Shown here piece by piece: positions 8,916 through 17,827 of a DNA stretch of 64,000 bases (positions are counted from its first letter, which is position 1; every line of letters starts with the position of its first letter). The stretch is from Alicyclobacillus tolerans (GTDB lineage Bacteria > Bacillota > Bacilli > Alicyclobacillales > Alicyclobacillaceae): NCBI RefSeq assembly GCF_001447355.1, contig NZ_JXBW01000002.1, positions 45,136 to 109,135 of the forward strand, in the 5' to 3' direction. The translations under genes were made by a program, and so were the position numbers. The notes beneath the pieces are model-generated. The model had not been told where the DNA came from and did no database searches. It saw only the letters and a list, made by a program, of their open reading frames with translations.

Positions 8916-10592
8916 TTAGGTTGTGGTCTGGGCCGATGCGGGTGGCGCACTCCAAATCGAGCCGTCGAACGATGTATGTACGCCGATCTCGTTGAGGATA
9001 TTGACCAAATCGTTCACGCAGACATATGGGGCTTGGCCGCCCACATCCGGATCGTTTGCGGTTTCTACGAAAGCATTTCCCAAAAGCGTTCCATTCACTA
9101 TAAAATGTGCCATGCCATCGATGGGAACTTGGTGCGCGATGGCCCCTCTAAAAGGCGTGTGAATGACGACATTCAAGCCATTCATACGGCTCGACACACC
9201 GATGACATTCATCCAGCCAATCGCGCTTTGCAATGGCACAAACAAGGCCTTTCCTATTTTCTGAACGGGCATCGTGGTCGAGAGATCACCAGCAATGACA
9301 GATATCCTGTTTCTCGCCGGTAGCACAGTCACGGTCATTGCGACATGATATACACTGTCGATTGGACTTGCAAAATGATAGACCCCAGCGGCATCAAACG
9401 TAAGCGAGTAGCCGGTGTTGCTCGTCAGCACATTCGAACTGGCACTCCCTGCACCGTCGAACGCATGGCTGCCGCTCGCTGTTGGGACCATCAGCATGGA
9501 AGTAGAGCCCGCTGTATTGCTCGCTTCGTACGCCACCGCATGTATACCATGTACGCCAACTTCCTTCCAAACTACCGTATCGCCGACATGTATGGTCAAC
9601 GATTTGGGTGCACAGCCAGCATAGGCATAAGCGGGCGCCGTGATGGAACACGCCGCAACCGGTTGCATGTTTGCGTTTTCCACTACGTACTCCCAAACGC
9701 CTTGCGGAACGCCAGCGGATCGAACAACCCCCTGTAAATCAACCCGCCCGCGGCTATCCGCAGTGGCGTGAAGCGTGGAGATCCCCGGAACCAACGGCCC
9801 TGTCACACTTGCATAGCGCAACTCCCCCACGTATTGGCCGCCAGCTTCCAGCCCAGTCAGGCTCACCGCGATGCTATACGCAGTGCCGTTTGCCACACTC
9901 GCATCAAGTCGCGGCGTCAGCGTGACACGCCCCTGGGCGGAACTTTTACCCAATGGTTGAAGCGGCGTTTGCACGCCTTCGCCATCTGGCAGATCGACAT
10001 CCTCGACATAGGTCAGCGTGCCATTCGCATTGTCTACCACCTCAGCCCGCGTCTTGGCCAACGCCTGTTCCCCGGCCGCAATGTCGACCTCTGCCTCGTG
10101 CGCCGCCACAGCGTTATACGAAGACGCATCGGTGGGATACGGCGTTCTTGTCGGCTGGACAATCACGACGCCCTCCATACCTGGATGCAGCGGATCAAAA
10201 CAGACATAAGTCCCCGGTTTGACAAACGTCAAATGATACGGAGCCGTCGTTAATATTCCAGATGCCACGGCATGCACACCATCGTATACGTCGCCGCCCA
10301 AAGCGTGCAACGAACTCGTCCACGGTGGCGGCGCAAGCTTGCCTTGCGGAGGAATGTAAATCGCTTGCCCAACGCCTGAAAATGACACGGTGTCGCCGGC
10401 GTCGATGGTGATGGTATTAGGTAGAAAAGCCGCCGCAAAGACTCCATCCGCCGCTTGTACGCCCGCCTGCATTGCCCAAGTAACCGGAAGCGGCGAATGG
10501 ATGGCAGCAAGCGCGAGCGGTGCCGGTGAAATCATCATGAAGATACCTAACGCAACAGCAATGATGTGACGAATCCGATCCATGCGGTGCAA
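8916..10592 (-). CDS. Secreted cupredoxin-like protein with C-terminal stalk-like domain
   Basis: 558 residues from a TTG at 10592, which is preceded by GGAGGG at 7 nt; the in-frame ATG at 10583 is an alternative. A signal peptide (basic start, then IIAVALGIFMMISPAPLALAA) predicts secretion. The first domain (to about residue 150) carries a type-1 copper-like pattern: a His in DGVHAV, then YVCFDPLHPGM, i.e. Cys-x4-His-x2-Met. A central beta-rich part (LTPRLDASVANGTAYSIAVSL) links to a second cupredoxin-like domain (TIHVGDTVVWKEVGVHGIHAV). Its matching site reads VYHFASPIDSVYHVAM and lacks Cys. The C-terminus (ISVIAGDLSTTMPVQ, VPLQSAIGWM) resembles a copper-amine-oxidase-N/stalk module. Electron transfer or copper binding outside the cell is inference. 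Confidence 0.6.
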   Translation of the reverse strand: MHRMDRIRHIIAVALGIFMMISPAPLALAAIHSPLPVTWAMQAGVQAADGVFAAAFLPNTITIDAGDTVSFSGVGQAIYIPPQGKLAPPPWTSSLHALGGDVYDGVHAVASGILTTAPYHLTFVKPGTYVCFDPLHPGMEGVVIVQPTRTPYPTDASSYNAVAAHEAEVDIAAGEQALAKTRAEVVDNANGTLTYVEDVDLPDGEGVQTPLQPLGKSSAQGRVTLTPRLDASVANGTAYSIAVSLTGLEAGGQYVGELRYASVTGPLVPGISTLHATADSRGRVDLQGVVRSAGVPQGVWEYVVENANMQPVAACSITAPAYAYAGCAPKSLTIHVGDTVVWKEVGVHGIHAVAYEASNTAGSTSMLMVPTASGSHAFDGAGSASSNVLTSNTGYSLTFDAAGVYHFASPIDSVYHVAMTVTVLPARNRISVIAGDLSTTMPVQKIGKALFVPLQSAIGWMNVIGVSSRMNGLNVVIHTPFRGAIAHQVPIDGMAHFIVNGTLLGNAFVETANDPDVGGQAPYVCVNDLVNILNEIGVHTSFDGSIWSAPPASAQTTT

Positions 10593-10688
10593 GCGCTTTC
10601 CCTCCGTGCTAGGACTGTTTATTCGGAAGCTTAACACGCATCGACTTGTTTGAATATTGTCTCAAACCGCCTTGTCCACAAGATGGGT

Positions 10689-10717
10689 TTGGCTTTTCAA
10701 TCCGATTTCAACATAAT
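10689..10717 (+). promoter_or_regulatory. Candidate promoter of the acyltransferase gene
   Basis: TTGGCT (10689-10694) and CATAAT (10712-10717) are separated by 17 nt. They predict a start of transcription near 10724 and a ~42 nt leader to the TTG at 10766. This supports the shorter protein start. Confidence 0.5.
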
Positions 10718-10765
10718 GTTCGTATGATACAAGGAAGCCAAACCTGCGAAAAAGGGGGACTGTGC

Positions 10766-11950
10766 TTGGCGCGGCGGTATTTGCATGAGATTGACCTCAT
10801 GCGCGCATTTGTCATCCTCGGTGTATTATCCGTGCATACGACGTCTTTTTTTAATGTGCTCAACAACGACATGACACCCGGTTTTTTAACGCTTGGCGCA
10901 CTGATTACGACCATGCATTACACGCGGGAGACGTTCATGTTCGTCACGGGCCTCGTCTTATTTATCACGTACTATCGAAACCCATTCAATACACTGGTGT
11001 TTTGGCGAAAGCGCTTTTTGCTGATTGCCATTCCCTACATCATATGGACACTTGCCTATATTGCATTCGTGGGTTTGTTAACGCCCGGCTTCGACTGGTC
11101 GTGGTCCGTCCTTTGGCCTGCCATCACACACAATTTACTTACCGGAAACATGTATTTTTTATATTTTCTTGTTGTATCCATGCAGCTCTATATCGTATTC
11201 CCCTTTCTGCTGTACATGTTACGAAAGTGGGAAAAGTACCATATTCACATTCTCATCGCGAGCTTTGTCCTACAAATTAGTTTAATGTGGTTAAACAAGT
11301 ACGCGCTTGGCAACATCAACGCAGCGAATTTGTCAAAAGTGCTCTATGATCTATACCAATATCGCGATCGAAACATTGTCATGTATCAGTTCTGGTTCGT
11401 TGCCGGTGGCATCCTTGCTTGCCATTATGATCGCGTGGCGGCTTTTATCTATCGGCATCGCCGTGCGCTATTCGTGTCCCTGGGAATTGGCGTGTGCCTG
11501 GTGTGGGGGTATTACTTTTTGGAACGCCTGGCCGTGGGCGAGAGCGAGAGTTCGGCGGAACTTGTGCTACAACCCATCATGGTTCCATACAGCCTGCTCG
11601 TGACATTGGTCTATTGGTATGCCGGCATGTCTTGGGCCAAACGAATGGGTCGCCCTGGGTGGCGCCCGTTCAGCAAATTCGTCAAGGTTGCGGGCAACAC
11701 GTCGTTTGGCATCTACCTGGCCCAACCGTTCCCGTTGTACCTGATGGAACTGACGGTCAACCACATTGATGGCCTTGGTATTCCGACGTGGCTCCACTAC
11801 GCCCTGCTGCCTGTCTCCATCTTATTTGTCTATTTCTCATCGATGCTCATTTCGTATGTTCTTGGCAAAATCCCGCTTCTCACGTATACAGTCGGCAGGC
11901 GTACACAATGGCGCCGCCACAAACACGAGGCAGTTCAGCACGCGGCATAA
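10766..11950 (+). CDS. Acyltransferase-3 family membrane protein
   Basis: 394 residues from a TTG at 10766, preceded by GGGGG at 7 nt. The frame extends to 10646, but that part overlaps the promoter. It shows the family-3 N-terminus EIDLMRAFVILGVLSVHTT, with the early His in the first membrane segment, and roughly ten hydrophobic segments to the end (for example IPYIIWTLAYIAFVGLL, MYFLYFLVVSMQLYIVFPFLL, LLPVSILFVYFSSMLISYVLG). Such proteins transfer acyl groups to sugars, peptidoglycan or exported polymers at the membrane. The acceptor cannot be told from the neighbours. A basic tail (GRRTQWRRHKHEAV) ends the protein. Confidence 0.82.
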   Translation: MARRYLHEIDLMRAFVILGVLSVHTTSFFNVLNNDMTPGFLTLGALITTMHYTRETFMFVTGLVLFITYYRNPFNTLVFWRKRFLLIAIPYIIWTLAYIAFVGLLTPGFDWSWSVLWPAITHNLLTGNMYFLYFLVVSMQLYIVFPFLLYMLRKWEKYHIHILIASFVLQISLMWLNKYALGNINAANLSKVLYDLYQYRDRNIVMYQFWFVAGGILACHYDRVAAFIYRHRRALFVSLGIGVCLVWGYYFLERLAVGESESSAELVLQPIMVPYSLLVTLVYWYAGMSWAKRMGRPGWRPFSKFVKVAGNTSFGIYLAQPFPLYLMELTVNHIDGLGIPTWLHYALLPVSILFVYFSSMLISYVLGKIPLLTYTVGRRTQWRRHKHEAVQHAA

Positions 11951-11957
11951 CACATCA

Positions 11958-11980
11958 GGGGGCCAAGTCACTTGGCCCCC
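11958..11980. terminator. Bidirectional hairpin between convergent genes
   Basis: Perfect 10-bp stem (GGGGGCCAAG / CTTGGCCCCC) with a 3-nt loop between the ends of the acyltransferase and aas genes. The following + strand is GTCTTATGATT, so the U-tract is poor. Confidence 0.65.
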
Positions 11981-11989
11981 GTCTTATGA

Positions 11990-13939
11990 TTACCTCACAT
12001 CCGCCAAGATCAGGCTGCGCAACGATACGTAGTCCGTCTTCCCACTTCCAAGTAGAGGAAATTCATTAATGGTGCGCAATTCACTTGGCACATGCATCCG
12101 AGAATAGCCTGATTCCTCGACGATCTTACGCATCGGTGCCAACGTCAAACCAGCGACTGTCGTGACCAGTAAAATCCGTTCTCCTCGCACCTCGTCAGGT
12201 ACCGTGATCGCGGCAAAATCGGGGCTGTCATAAGCGCGAGCTGCCAACTGTTCGACAAGATTAAGCGACACCATTTCGCCTGCAATTTTCGCAAAGCGCT
12301 TGAGACGCCCAATAATCGTGACAAAGCCATCGTCGTCCACCGTAACGACGTCCCCAGTGTCATACCAACCACTCTGTTCCACGTAGCCCTGGCCGTGCAA
12401 TAAGTAGCCTTTCATCACGTTCGGACCTTGCACGTGCAGCACCCCGCCCTCGGGAATTCCCTCGACGGCAAGAAGACGATAGGCAATGCCGGGCAAGAGT
12501 CGTCCAACCGTCCCCTGGCGATGGTTGATGGGTGTATCCAAGCACAAGATGGGCGACGTCTCAGTTGCGCCATATCCCTGCATAATTTGCAACTGGAACT
12601 TTTTCAACCAAGCGCGCTCGACTTCGGGCTTTAATCGTTCAGCCCCGACGACCGCATAGCGCAGCGATGCAAATTGTTCAGGTGTGGCATGTTGGCCATA
12701 CTTCTCCAAAAAGGACGACGTCCCGAAAAGAATGGTGGACCGTTCTTCCCCTGCCAATTCGGGAATTCGTTTGTAGTGCAAGGGCGATGGGTATAAGTAG
12801 GTCTGTATTCCGGCCAGGAGCGGCAACAAAGCTCCAGCTGTCAGACCGAATGAGTGAAACATTGGCATCGCGTTCAACATTCTATCCTGCGTTCCAAAGT
12901 CGATAACCGATCTGGTTTGTTGAACGTTGGCATAAATGTTCGCGTGAGACAATACCACTCCACGCGGCTTGTATTCACTGCCCGACGTAAATAAGATCAG
13001 TTCGCGCAAGCCCTTGCTCGCGCGCGCTCGGCGCTTCGATGCGAGCAGACCCTGCACCTTCTCGAATACGGAAATACGCTTGCGCACATCCTCCATTTCG
13101 TGAACGGACAGACGGACACTCAGCGCTGCCTCGACATCTTGCAACTGACCTTTCTGAATAAATTCGCGCGATGTTAAGACGGTGCGCAAATCTGCCGTCT
13201 CGCAAGCATCGAGAATCGTTTGAATTCCACTTGAATAGTTGAGCATCACAGGTGTAATCCCCGCATAAAACAGCGCGAAGAGGACGACCACTTGGCCAAT
13301 GGAATTGGGCAAAAGCACACCAACGCGCTCCGTCCCGGCAAACATGCGACGAAACGTCGTCCCAAGTACATACGAGTTCAACAGGATCTCGCGATATGTT
13401 GCCTTACCGCTGATATCCTTGCAAATCACGCGCTCCTCCCCATAGTACCTGGCGGAACGAACCAGCTCATCGAACAGATTGACTTCCGCATCATCTCTTC
13501 TGCCAAGATAACTCACCAACAAAAATCTTTGTAACTCGTCGAGCGTTTTGCGCGCATCTGTCAAAGGCAAAGCCTCACCCATACTCGGGAGGCGCGTGTG
13601 TCCGTACACAGGAATCAGTGGAACTTGGCGACGAAATGCATAGCTTGCCACCGCCTGAAACGTCGCTTGATCCGTATCCAGGGCGACAAAGACCGGTTTT
13701 CCGTCTTGTAGACTGCGGATGAGTGGCGCAAACGAACGCGGCTTCGCGGCGTAAATGCACACCGCCCCCCTGTTGCGCAGGAATTCCCCATAGCGCGCCT
13801 GTACCATCTCGTTCACACAGATAAGCACATCTCGAGGTACTGCCTCTAACACTCTGCGAAAATCCGTGTGAATCGTTACGTTTAATAAGTAGATTGCACA
13901 TCTTTCCGTGCGAAACGGCACATCCGATAACGCTTTCAT
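11990..13939 (-). CDS. aas: Aas-type acyl-[ACP] synthetase with degenerate acyltransferase half
   Basis: 649 residues. From about residue 190 the protein follows E. coli Aas closely: LFTSGSE, PMFHSFGLTAG, LYPSPLHYKRIPEL, the ATP/AMP motifs YGATETSP and WYDTGD, KRFAKIAGEMVSLNLVEQLA, and the C-terminal LLGSGKTDYVSL with the adenylation Lys. The first ~185 residues align with the PlsC half of Aas (for example FAPLIRSLQDGKPVFVALDTD against the family's ...GRPVVIFPEGR) but lack both the HxxxxD and FPEGR catalytic motifs. Acyl-ACP activation is therefore supported, lysophospholipid acylation is not. The P-loop reads SGSEYKPRG, with Tyr where Gly is usual. The ATG at 13939 has AAGGAG at 6 nt. Confidence 0.82.
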   Translation of the reverse strand: MKALSDVPFRTERCAIYLLNVTIHTDFRRVLEAVPRDVLICVNEMVQARYGEFLRNRGAVCIYAAKPRSFAPLIRSLQDGKPVFVALDTDQATFQAVASYAFRRQVPLIPVYGHTRLPSMGEALPLTDARKTLDELQRFLLVSYLGRRDDAEVNLFDELVRSARYYGEERVICKDISGKATYREILLNSYVLGTTFRRMFAGTERVGVLLPNSIGQVVVLFALFYAGITPVMLNYSSGIQTILDACETADLRTVLTSREFIQKGQLQDVEAALSVRLSVHEMEDVRKRISVFEKVQGLLASKRRARASKGLRELILFTSGSEYKPRGVVLSHANIYANVQQTRSVIDFGTQDRMLNAMPMFHSFGLTAGALLPLLAGIQTYLYPSPLHYKRIPELAGEERSTILFGTSSFLEKYGQHATPEQFASLRYAVVGAERLKPEVERAWLKKFQLQIMQGYGATETSPILCLDTPINHRQGTVGRLLPGIAYRLLAVEGIPEGGVLHVQGPNVMKGYLLHGQGYVEQSGWYDTGDVVTVDDDGFVTIIGRLKRFAKIAGEMVSLNLVEQLAARAYDSPDFAAITVPDEVRGERILLVTTVAGLTLAPMRKIVEESGYSRMHVPSELRTINEFPLLGSGKTDYVSLRSLILADVR

Positions 13940-14025
13940 ACTCATCTCCTTGTGATCCCTACGGCGATATGTGGCACCAGTTTAGCACGCCTGTACGCAA
14001 TTCGACACACTGAATTTCTCCGCAC

Positions 14026-14034
14026 TGGTATAAT
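14026..14034 (+). promoter_or_regulatory. Extended -10 promoter of the M3 peptidase gene
   Basis: TGGTATAAT is a perfect -10 hexamer with the TGn extension, 54 nt before the ATG. No convincing -35 is seen at 16-18 nt, which is usual for extended -10 promoters. Confidence 0.6.
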
Positions 14035-14087
14035 TGTCTAAGGCTGATCTTCGCGATCGCGCTGAATAGCGAAACGGAGGAATTCCG

Positions 14088-15782
14088 ATGAAATTTTCTG
14101 AAATGGTGTACGAACGGCCAAACATGGGCGACATCTCGTCGCAAATGAAAGAACGTATTGCCGCATTCTCGAGCGCTGAAACGGCCGACGAACAACTCGA
14201 ACAGATTGCGGCCATCAACAATCTTCGCAATCACTTTATGTCAATGGCTGAGCTTGCATCCATTCGCAACTCCATTGATACGCGCGACGAATTCTATAAG
14301 GCTGAAAAGGAATACTTTGATACGGTATCGCCAGAGATGGAAGCTATTGAAACCGAGTTTCGTGAAGCCTTGTTAGCTTCACCGTTTCGCGCGGAACTGG
14401 AGAAACATCTGGGCGCCCAACTGTTCAAGCTTGCTGAGGTGCAAAAGCGTTCATTTGGCAACGCCATTGTTGCTGATATGCAGGAGACAAATCGGCTGGT
14501 GACGGAATACAACGCACTGGTCGCAAGTGCGAAAATCCCATTTGAAGGGAAAGAGTTGACACTCAGTCAAATGGGTCGTTATCTGAATGCGCCGGATCGC
14601 CATGTCCGACGAGCGGCTAACGAGGCGCGTTACGCCTTTTTCGCGAAGCACGAAGAGGATTTTGATAGACTTTACGACGAGATGGTGAAACTGCGCACGC
14701 GCATGGCTCGCCAACTCGGCTACGACAACTATGTGCAGATGGGCTACGACCGCATGAATCGAACCGACTATGGCCCAGCGGAGACGAGGCGGTTTCGCGA
14801 CCAAATCAAGCAACACATCGTCCCACTCGCGGAATCACTGCGCGATCGACAACGGCAGCGCCTCGGCCTCGACAAACTGCAATATTACGACCTCGCCCTT
14901 CACTTCCCAACGGGCAATCCGGAACCCAAGGGAGATCCCAGCTGGATTGTCGAGAACGGGAGGCGGATGTATCGCGAGCTATCTCCCGAGACAGACGCCT
15001 TTTTCAAGTTTATGGTCGACAACGAACTGCTTGATCTGCAGAGCCGCGACGGCAAACGCGTCGGAGGTTACTGCACCATCATCCCGTCCGCCAAAGCTCC
15101 ATTTATCTTCGCAAACTTCAATGGAACAGCGCATGATGTCACCGTACTTACGCACGAAGCAGGTCATGCGTTCCAAGCGTTTGAGTCGCGCAATTTGCCG
15201 TGTCCGGAGTACTATTTCCCGACGTCGGAGGCGGCTGAAATTCATTCAATGAGCATGGAGTTCTTTACGTGGAATTGGATGAACCTGTTCTTTGAAGAGG
15301 ATACAGAGAAATTTAAGTTTTATCATTTGAGCACTTCGGTGTTGACGATCCCGTACTTTGCAGTCGTCGACGAGTTCCAGCACTTCGTCTATGAAAACCC
15401 GACGGCCACCCCACAGGAGCGCAAGGCGTACTGGCGGGAGTTGGAGCGCACCTACTTCCCAAGCCGTACGTACGAGGAAAGCGAATATCTCGAGCGCGGT
15501 GGCTACTGGCACCAGCAACTCCATATTTTCAATTACCCGTTTTACTACATTGATTACGGCCTGGCACAAGTCTGTGCACTGCAGTTCTGGACCAAAATAC
15601 AGTCCAACAAAGAACAGGCGTGGAAGGATTATCTCCGCCTATGTCAATTGGGCGGCAGCCGTTCCTTTGTCGAACTTGTACAAGCCGCGAATCTACGTTC
15701 ACCCTTTGATGAGAACTGCATTGAATCCATGATTGGCGATATCGCCAATTGGTTGGACAGCGTCGACGACAAGGCCCTGTAA
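14088..15782 (+). CDS. M3 family oligoendopeptidase (PepF-like)
   Basis: 564 residues. It contains the zinc metalloprotease motif in LTHEAGHAFQAFES (HExGH, HExxH type) near residue 350, with the downstream Glu ligand region in TSEAAEIHSMSMEFF. The C-terminal PFYYIDYGLAQVCALQFW matches M3B oligopeptidases. These cytoplasmic enzymes cut short peptides and may recycle peptides or signal remnants. GGAGG stands 6 nt before the ATG. The gene is alone between a divergent aas and a convergent small gene. Confidence 0.93.
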   Translation: MKFSEMVYERPNMGDISSQMKERIAAFSSAETADEQLEQIAAINNLRNHFMSMAELASIRNSIDTRDEFYKAEKEYFDTVSPEMEAIETEFREALLASPFRAELEKHLGAQLFKLAEVQKRSFGNAIVADMQETNRLVTEYNALVASAKIPFEGKELTLSQMGRYLNAPDRHVRRAANEARYAFFAKHEEDFDRLYDEMVKLRTRMARQLGYDNYVQMGYDRMNRTDYGPAETRRFRDQIKQHIVPLAESLRDRQRQRLGLDKLQYYDLALHFPTGNPEPKGDPSWIVENGRRMYRELSPETDAFFKFMVDNELLDLQSRDGKRVGGYCTIIPSAKAPFIFANFNGTAHDVTVLTHEAGHAFQAFESRNLPCPEYYFPTSEAAEIHSMSMEFFTWNWMNLFFEEDTEKFKFYHLSTSVLTIPYFAVVDEFQHFVYENPTATPQERKAYWRELERTYFPSRTYEESEYLERGGYWHQQLHIFNYPFYYIDYGLAQVCALQFWTKIQSNKEQAWKDYLRLCQLGGSRSFVELVQAANLRSPFDENCIESMIGDIANWLDSVDDKAL

Positions 15783-15789
15783 AACATGG

Positions 15790-15814
15790 CGCCGCCGCTT
15801 CCTTAGCGGCGGCG
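15790..15814. terminator. GC-rich hairpin between convergent genes
   Basis: Nine-bp stem CGCCGCCGC / GCGGCGGCG with a 7-nt loop just after the M3 peptidase stop. It overlaps the last Arg codons and stop of the small convergent gene. There is no clear U-tract. Confidence 0.5.
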
Positions 15815-16000
15815 TGCCATCCACCAAAAGCCAACGACGATTGCGATTAATAATATAAGAAGAAACGGGATATGCCGAGCGATGGAATAACCTATGCCCC
15901 AGCCGAGGCCATGCACAACACCCCGAGCAAATTCGTGTCCCAGCCCAGATCCAAAACTCGAATACGCATGATGAGAGAACGCGTACGAGCGAAGTAACAT
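15803..16000 (-). CDS. Small single-pass membrane protein, unknown function
   Basis: 65 residues from the ATG at 16000, which has GGGGGAG close upstream; the longer frame to 16129 has no such site. The N-terminal half is rich in Gly, His and aromatic residues (SYAFSHHAYSSFGSGLGHEF). A strongly hydrophobic helix follows (FLLILLIAIVVGFWWM), ending in ARRR, so an N-out or N-in single span with a basic tail is likely. I do not recognise a family. It lies 175 nt downstream of amtB in the same orientation and could be read from there. Confidence 0.5.
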   Translation of the reverse strand: MLLRSYAFSHHAYSSFGSGLGHEFARGVVHGLGWGIGYSIARHIPFLLILLIAIVVGFWWMARRR

Positions 16001-16175
16001 CTTTCTCCCCCATTCATTGCTCATCAATGCGCAGATCGTAAAGTAAGTCCGGGCGGGCGTCAATACTTTGTTGACGCCGCTACGAATCCGCCAACCGGAT
16101 CCCTCCATGTTGAAAACGCATTTGGGCAATCACATGCCGCGAGCACTCGTTTGAATAGGCAAACGGGATCGGCCA

Positions 16176-17567
16176 TTAGCGTACCTCCTGCCCAATGGTT
16201 TGGCGAGGGACATCAAAGTATTTCGGCAGTTCACTGGCAGTTAAAGTCTCTGGATATGCAGATTCGTGGTGCAAAGCCAGATCAAGCCCCATGATCTCTT
16301 CTTCTTTTGTCACCCTCAGACCGAACAGCTTGTCGACGACCCAAAGCAGAACGAATGTGCCAATACCGGAGAACAGCCAGGTCGCAACGATTCCCGTCAA
16401 CTGCAGCAGCACCTGATGCACGTTGCCGTGGATCAACCCGTTTGCACCCGCCGAATTGACGGTGGTCGAGGCAAATAGGCCGGTCGCGAAGGCCCCCCAT
16501 GTGCCGCCGATACCGTGGCCACCGAACGCGTCCAAGGCGTCGTCGTAGCCTAATTTCGACTTCATAAACGTCGAGGCAAGATAACAAATCGCGCCGCCAA
16601 GAAGTCCGAGTACAATCGACCAACCGGCTGAGACGAAACCGGCTGCCGGCGTGATCGCGACCAGCCCTGCGACAGCTCCGGCGCAAGCACCAACGAGTGT
16701 AACGTGACCGGTGCGCAGTTTCTCGGCAATCATCCAACCCACCGCAGCCGCGGCTGTGGCGGTATTCGTCGCAAGAAACGCCTCGGCCGACAGATAGTTT
16801 GCGGCAAGAGCACTGCCTGCGTTAAAACCGAACCAGCCGAACCATAGAAGTGCAGTACCAAGCAGGACGAACGGCACATTGTGTGCTTTAATCTCACCCG
16901 ATCCATGTTCTGCACGACGTCCGAGATACAAAGCTGCCACCAGCCCCGCAACACCCGACGAGATGTGGACGACAGTGCCTCCTGCAAAATCCAGTACGCC
17001 GAGCGAGTGCAACCAGCCACCTGCGCCCCACACCCAGTGCGCCAGCGGATCGTAAATGATGGTTGCCCATAGGACGATAAAGACGACAAACGATGCGAAC
17101 TTGACGCGCTCTGCCAAGCCGCCGACAATGAGCGCCGGTGTGATGATGGCGAACATCATCTGGAAGATGCTGAATACCATATTCGGGATGGTACTAGCAT
17201 AGTCGGAGTCTGGAGCGGCGCCGACACCTCTCATCATGATCCAACTCAGGTTGCCGATGATGTGGTGGAAATCCGGCCCAAAGGCCAGGCTATAGCCAAT
17301 AACAACCCACTGCAATGAAACCACCAGGATGACGGATACAACCTGCAGCATAGTCGTGATCACGTTTTTGGTGCGAACGAGGCCGCCGTAGAAAAATGCC
17401 AAGCCGGGCGTCATGAGCAATACGAGTGCGGAGGATGCGAGAATCCAAGCTGTGTCACCCGAGTTGATGGGCGACGTCGTGGCAGCAAAACTGGTGCTCG
17501 GGAACAGAATGATGCCCAAGCATGCGGATAGAATCCAAGGCCATTTTGACCCAAACCGCTTCTTCAT
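16176..17567 (-). CDS. amtB: Ammonium transporter AmtB/NrgA
   Basis: 463 residues with a signal-like first segment and eleven further membrane spans. Family marks include GDTAWILASSALVLLMTPGL, FFYGGLVR, the first pore His in DFAGGTVVHISSG and the second in FGGHGIGGTWG (the twin-His pair). The start is the ATG at 17567, with GGAG 7 nt upstream; the GTG at 17579 overlaps AAGGAG. No glnK/nrgB partner lies next to it on either side. A TnrA/GlnR box with a matching promoter stands upstream, so it is probably induced under nitrogen limitation. Confidence 0.95.
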   Translation of the reverse strand: MKKRFGSKWPWILSACLGIILFPSTSFAATTSPINSGDTAWILASSALVLLMTPGLAFFYGGLVRTKNVITTMLQVVSVILVVSLQWVVIGYSLAFGPDFHHIIGNLSWIMMRGVGAAPDSDYASTIPNMVFSIFQMMFAIITPALIVGGLAERVKFASFVVFIVLWATIIYDPLAHWVWGAGGWLHSLGVLDFAGGTVVHISSGVAGLVAALYLGRRAEHGSGEIKAHNVPFVLLGTALLWFGWFGFNAGSALAANYLSAEAFLATNTATAAAAVGWMIAEKLRTGHVTLVGACAGAVAGLVAITPAAGFVSAGWSIVLGLLGGAICYLASTFMKSKLGYDDALDAFGGHGIGGTWGAFATGLFASTTVNSAGANGLIHGNVHQVLLQLTGIVATWLFSGIGTFVLLWVVDKLFGLRVTKEEEIMGLDLALHHESAYPETLTASELPKYFDVPRQTIGQEVR

Positions 17568-17602
17568 CTCCGTCTCCACTCCTTATCCTGAATTTTTTCA
17601 TA

Positions 17603-17632
17603 ACCTTACATGGCAAGGCGGGGTGGCGTCAA
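17603..17632 (-). promoter_or_regulatory. Candidate amtB promoter
   Basis: On the minus strand TTGACG (17627-17632) and TAAGGT (17603-17608) are 18 nt apart, giving a start of transcription near 17596. The weak -10 fits a promoter that needs an activator at the box just upstream. Confidence 0.45.
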
Positions 17633-17639
17633 CGGATTA

Positions 17640-17656
17640 TGTAATGTTTTCTAACA
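17640..17656. promoter_or_regulatory. TnrA/GlnR binding box upstream of amtB
   Basis: TGTAATGTTTTCTAACA matches the known consensus TGTNA-N7-TNACA at every defined position. Its centre is about 52 nt before the predicted start of amtB transcription, the place used by TnrA when it activates B. subtilis nrgAB. Confidence 0.65.
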
Positions 17657-17755
17657 CAAATAAAAATAACATTTTATCAAGATGGATGAGTAAGGGGTTT
17701 GCCGCGGATTCATCGCAACAAACTTTACATCACGTGGGGTAAGACTTCGTATAAA

Positions 17756-17795
17756 AACCGAGTCTGCCGGAAGCTCAACTCCAGCAAACTCGGTT
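17756..17795 (-). terminator. Intrinsic terminator of the cytosine deaminase gene
   Basis: AACCGAGT / ACTCGGTT stem extended inward by CTG/CAG. On the minus strand it is followed by TTTTTATACG, about 30 nt after the codA-like stop. Confidence 0.75.
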
Positions 17796-17827
17796 ATCGA
17801 GTTTCCTCTCGTTTTCACGTGTGAACG

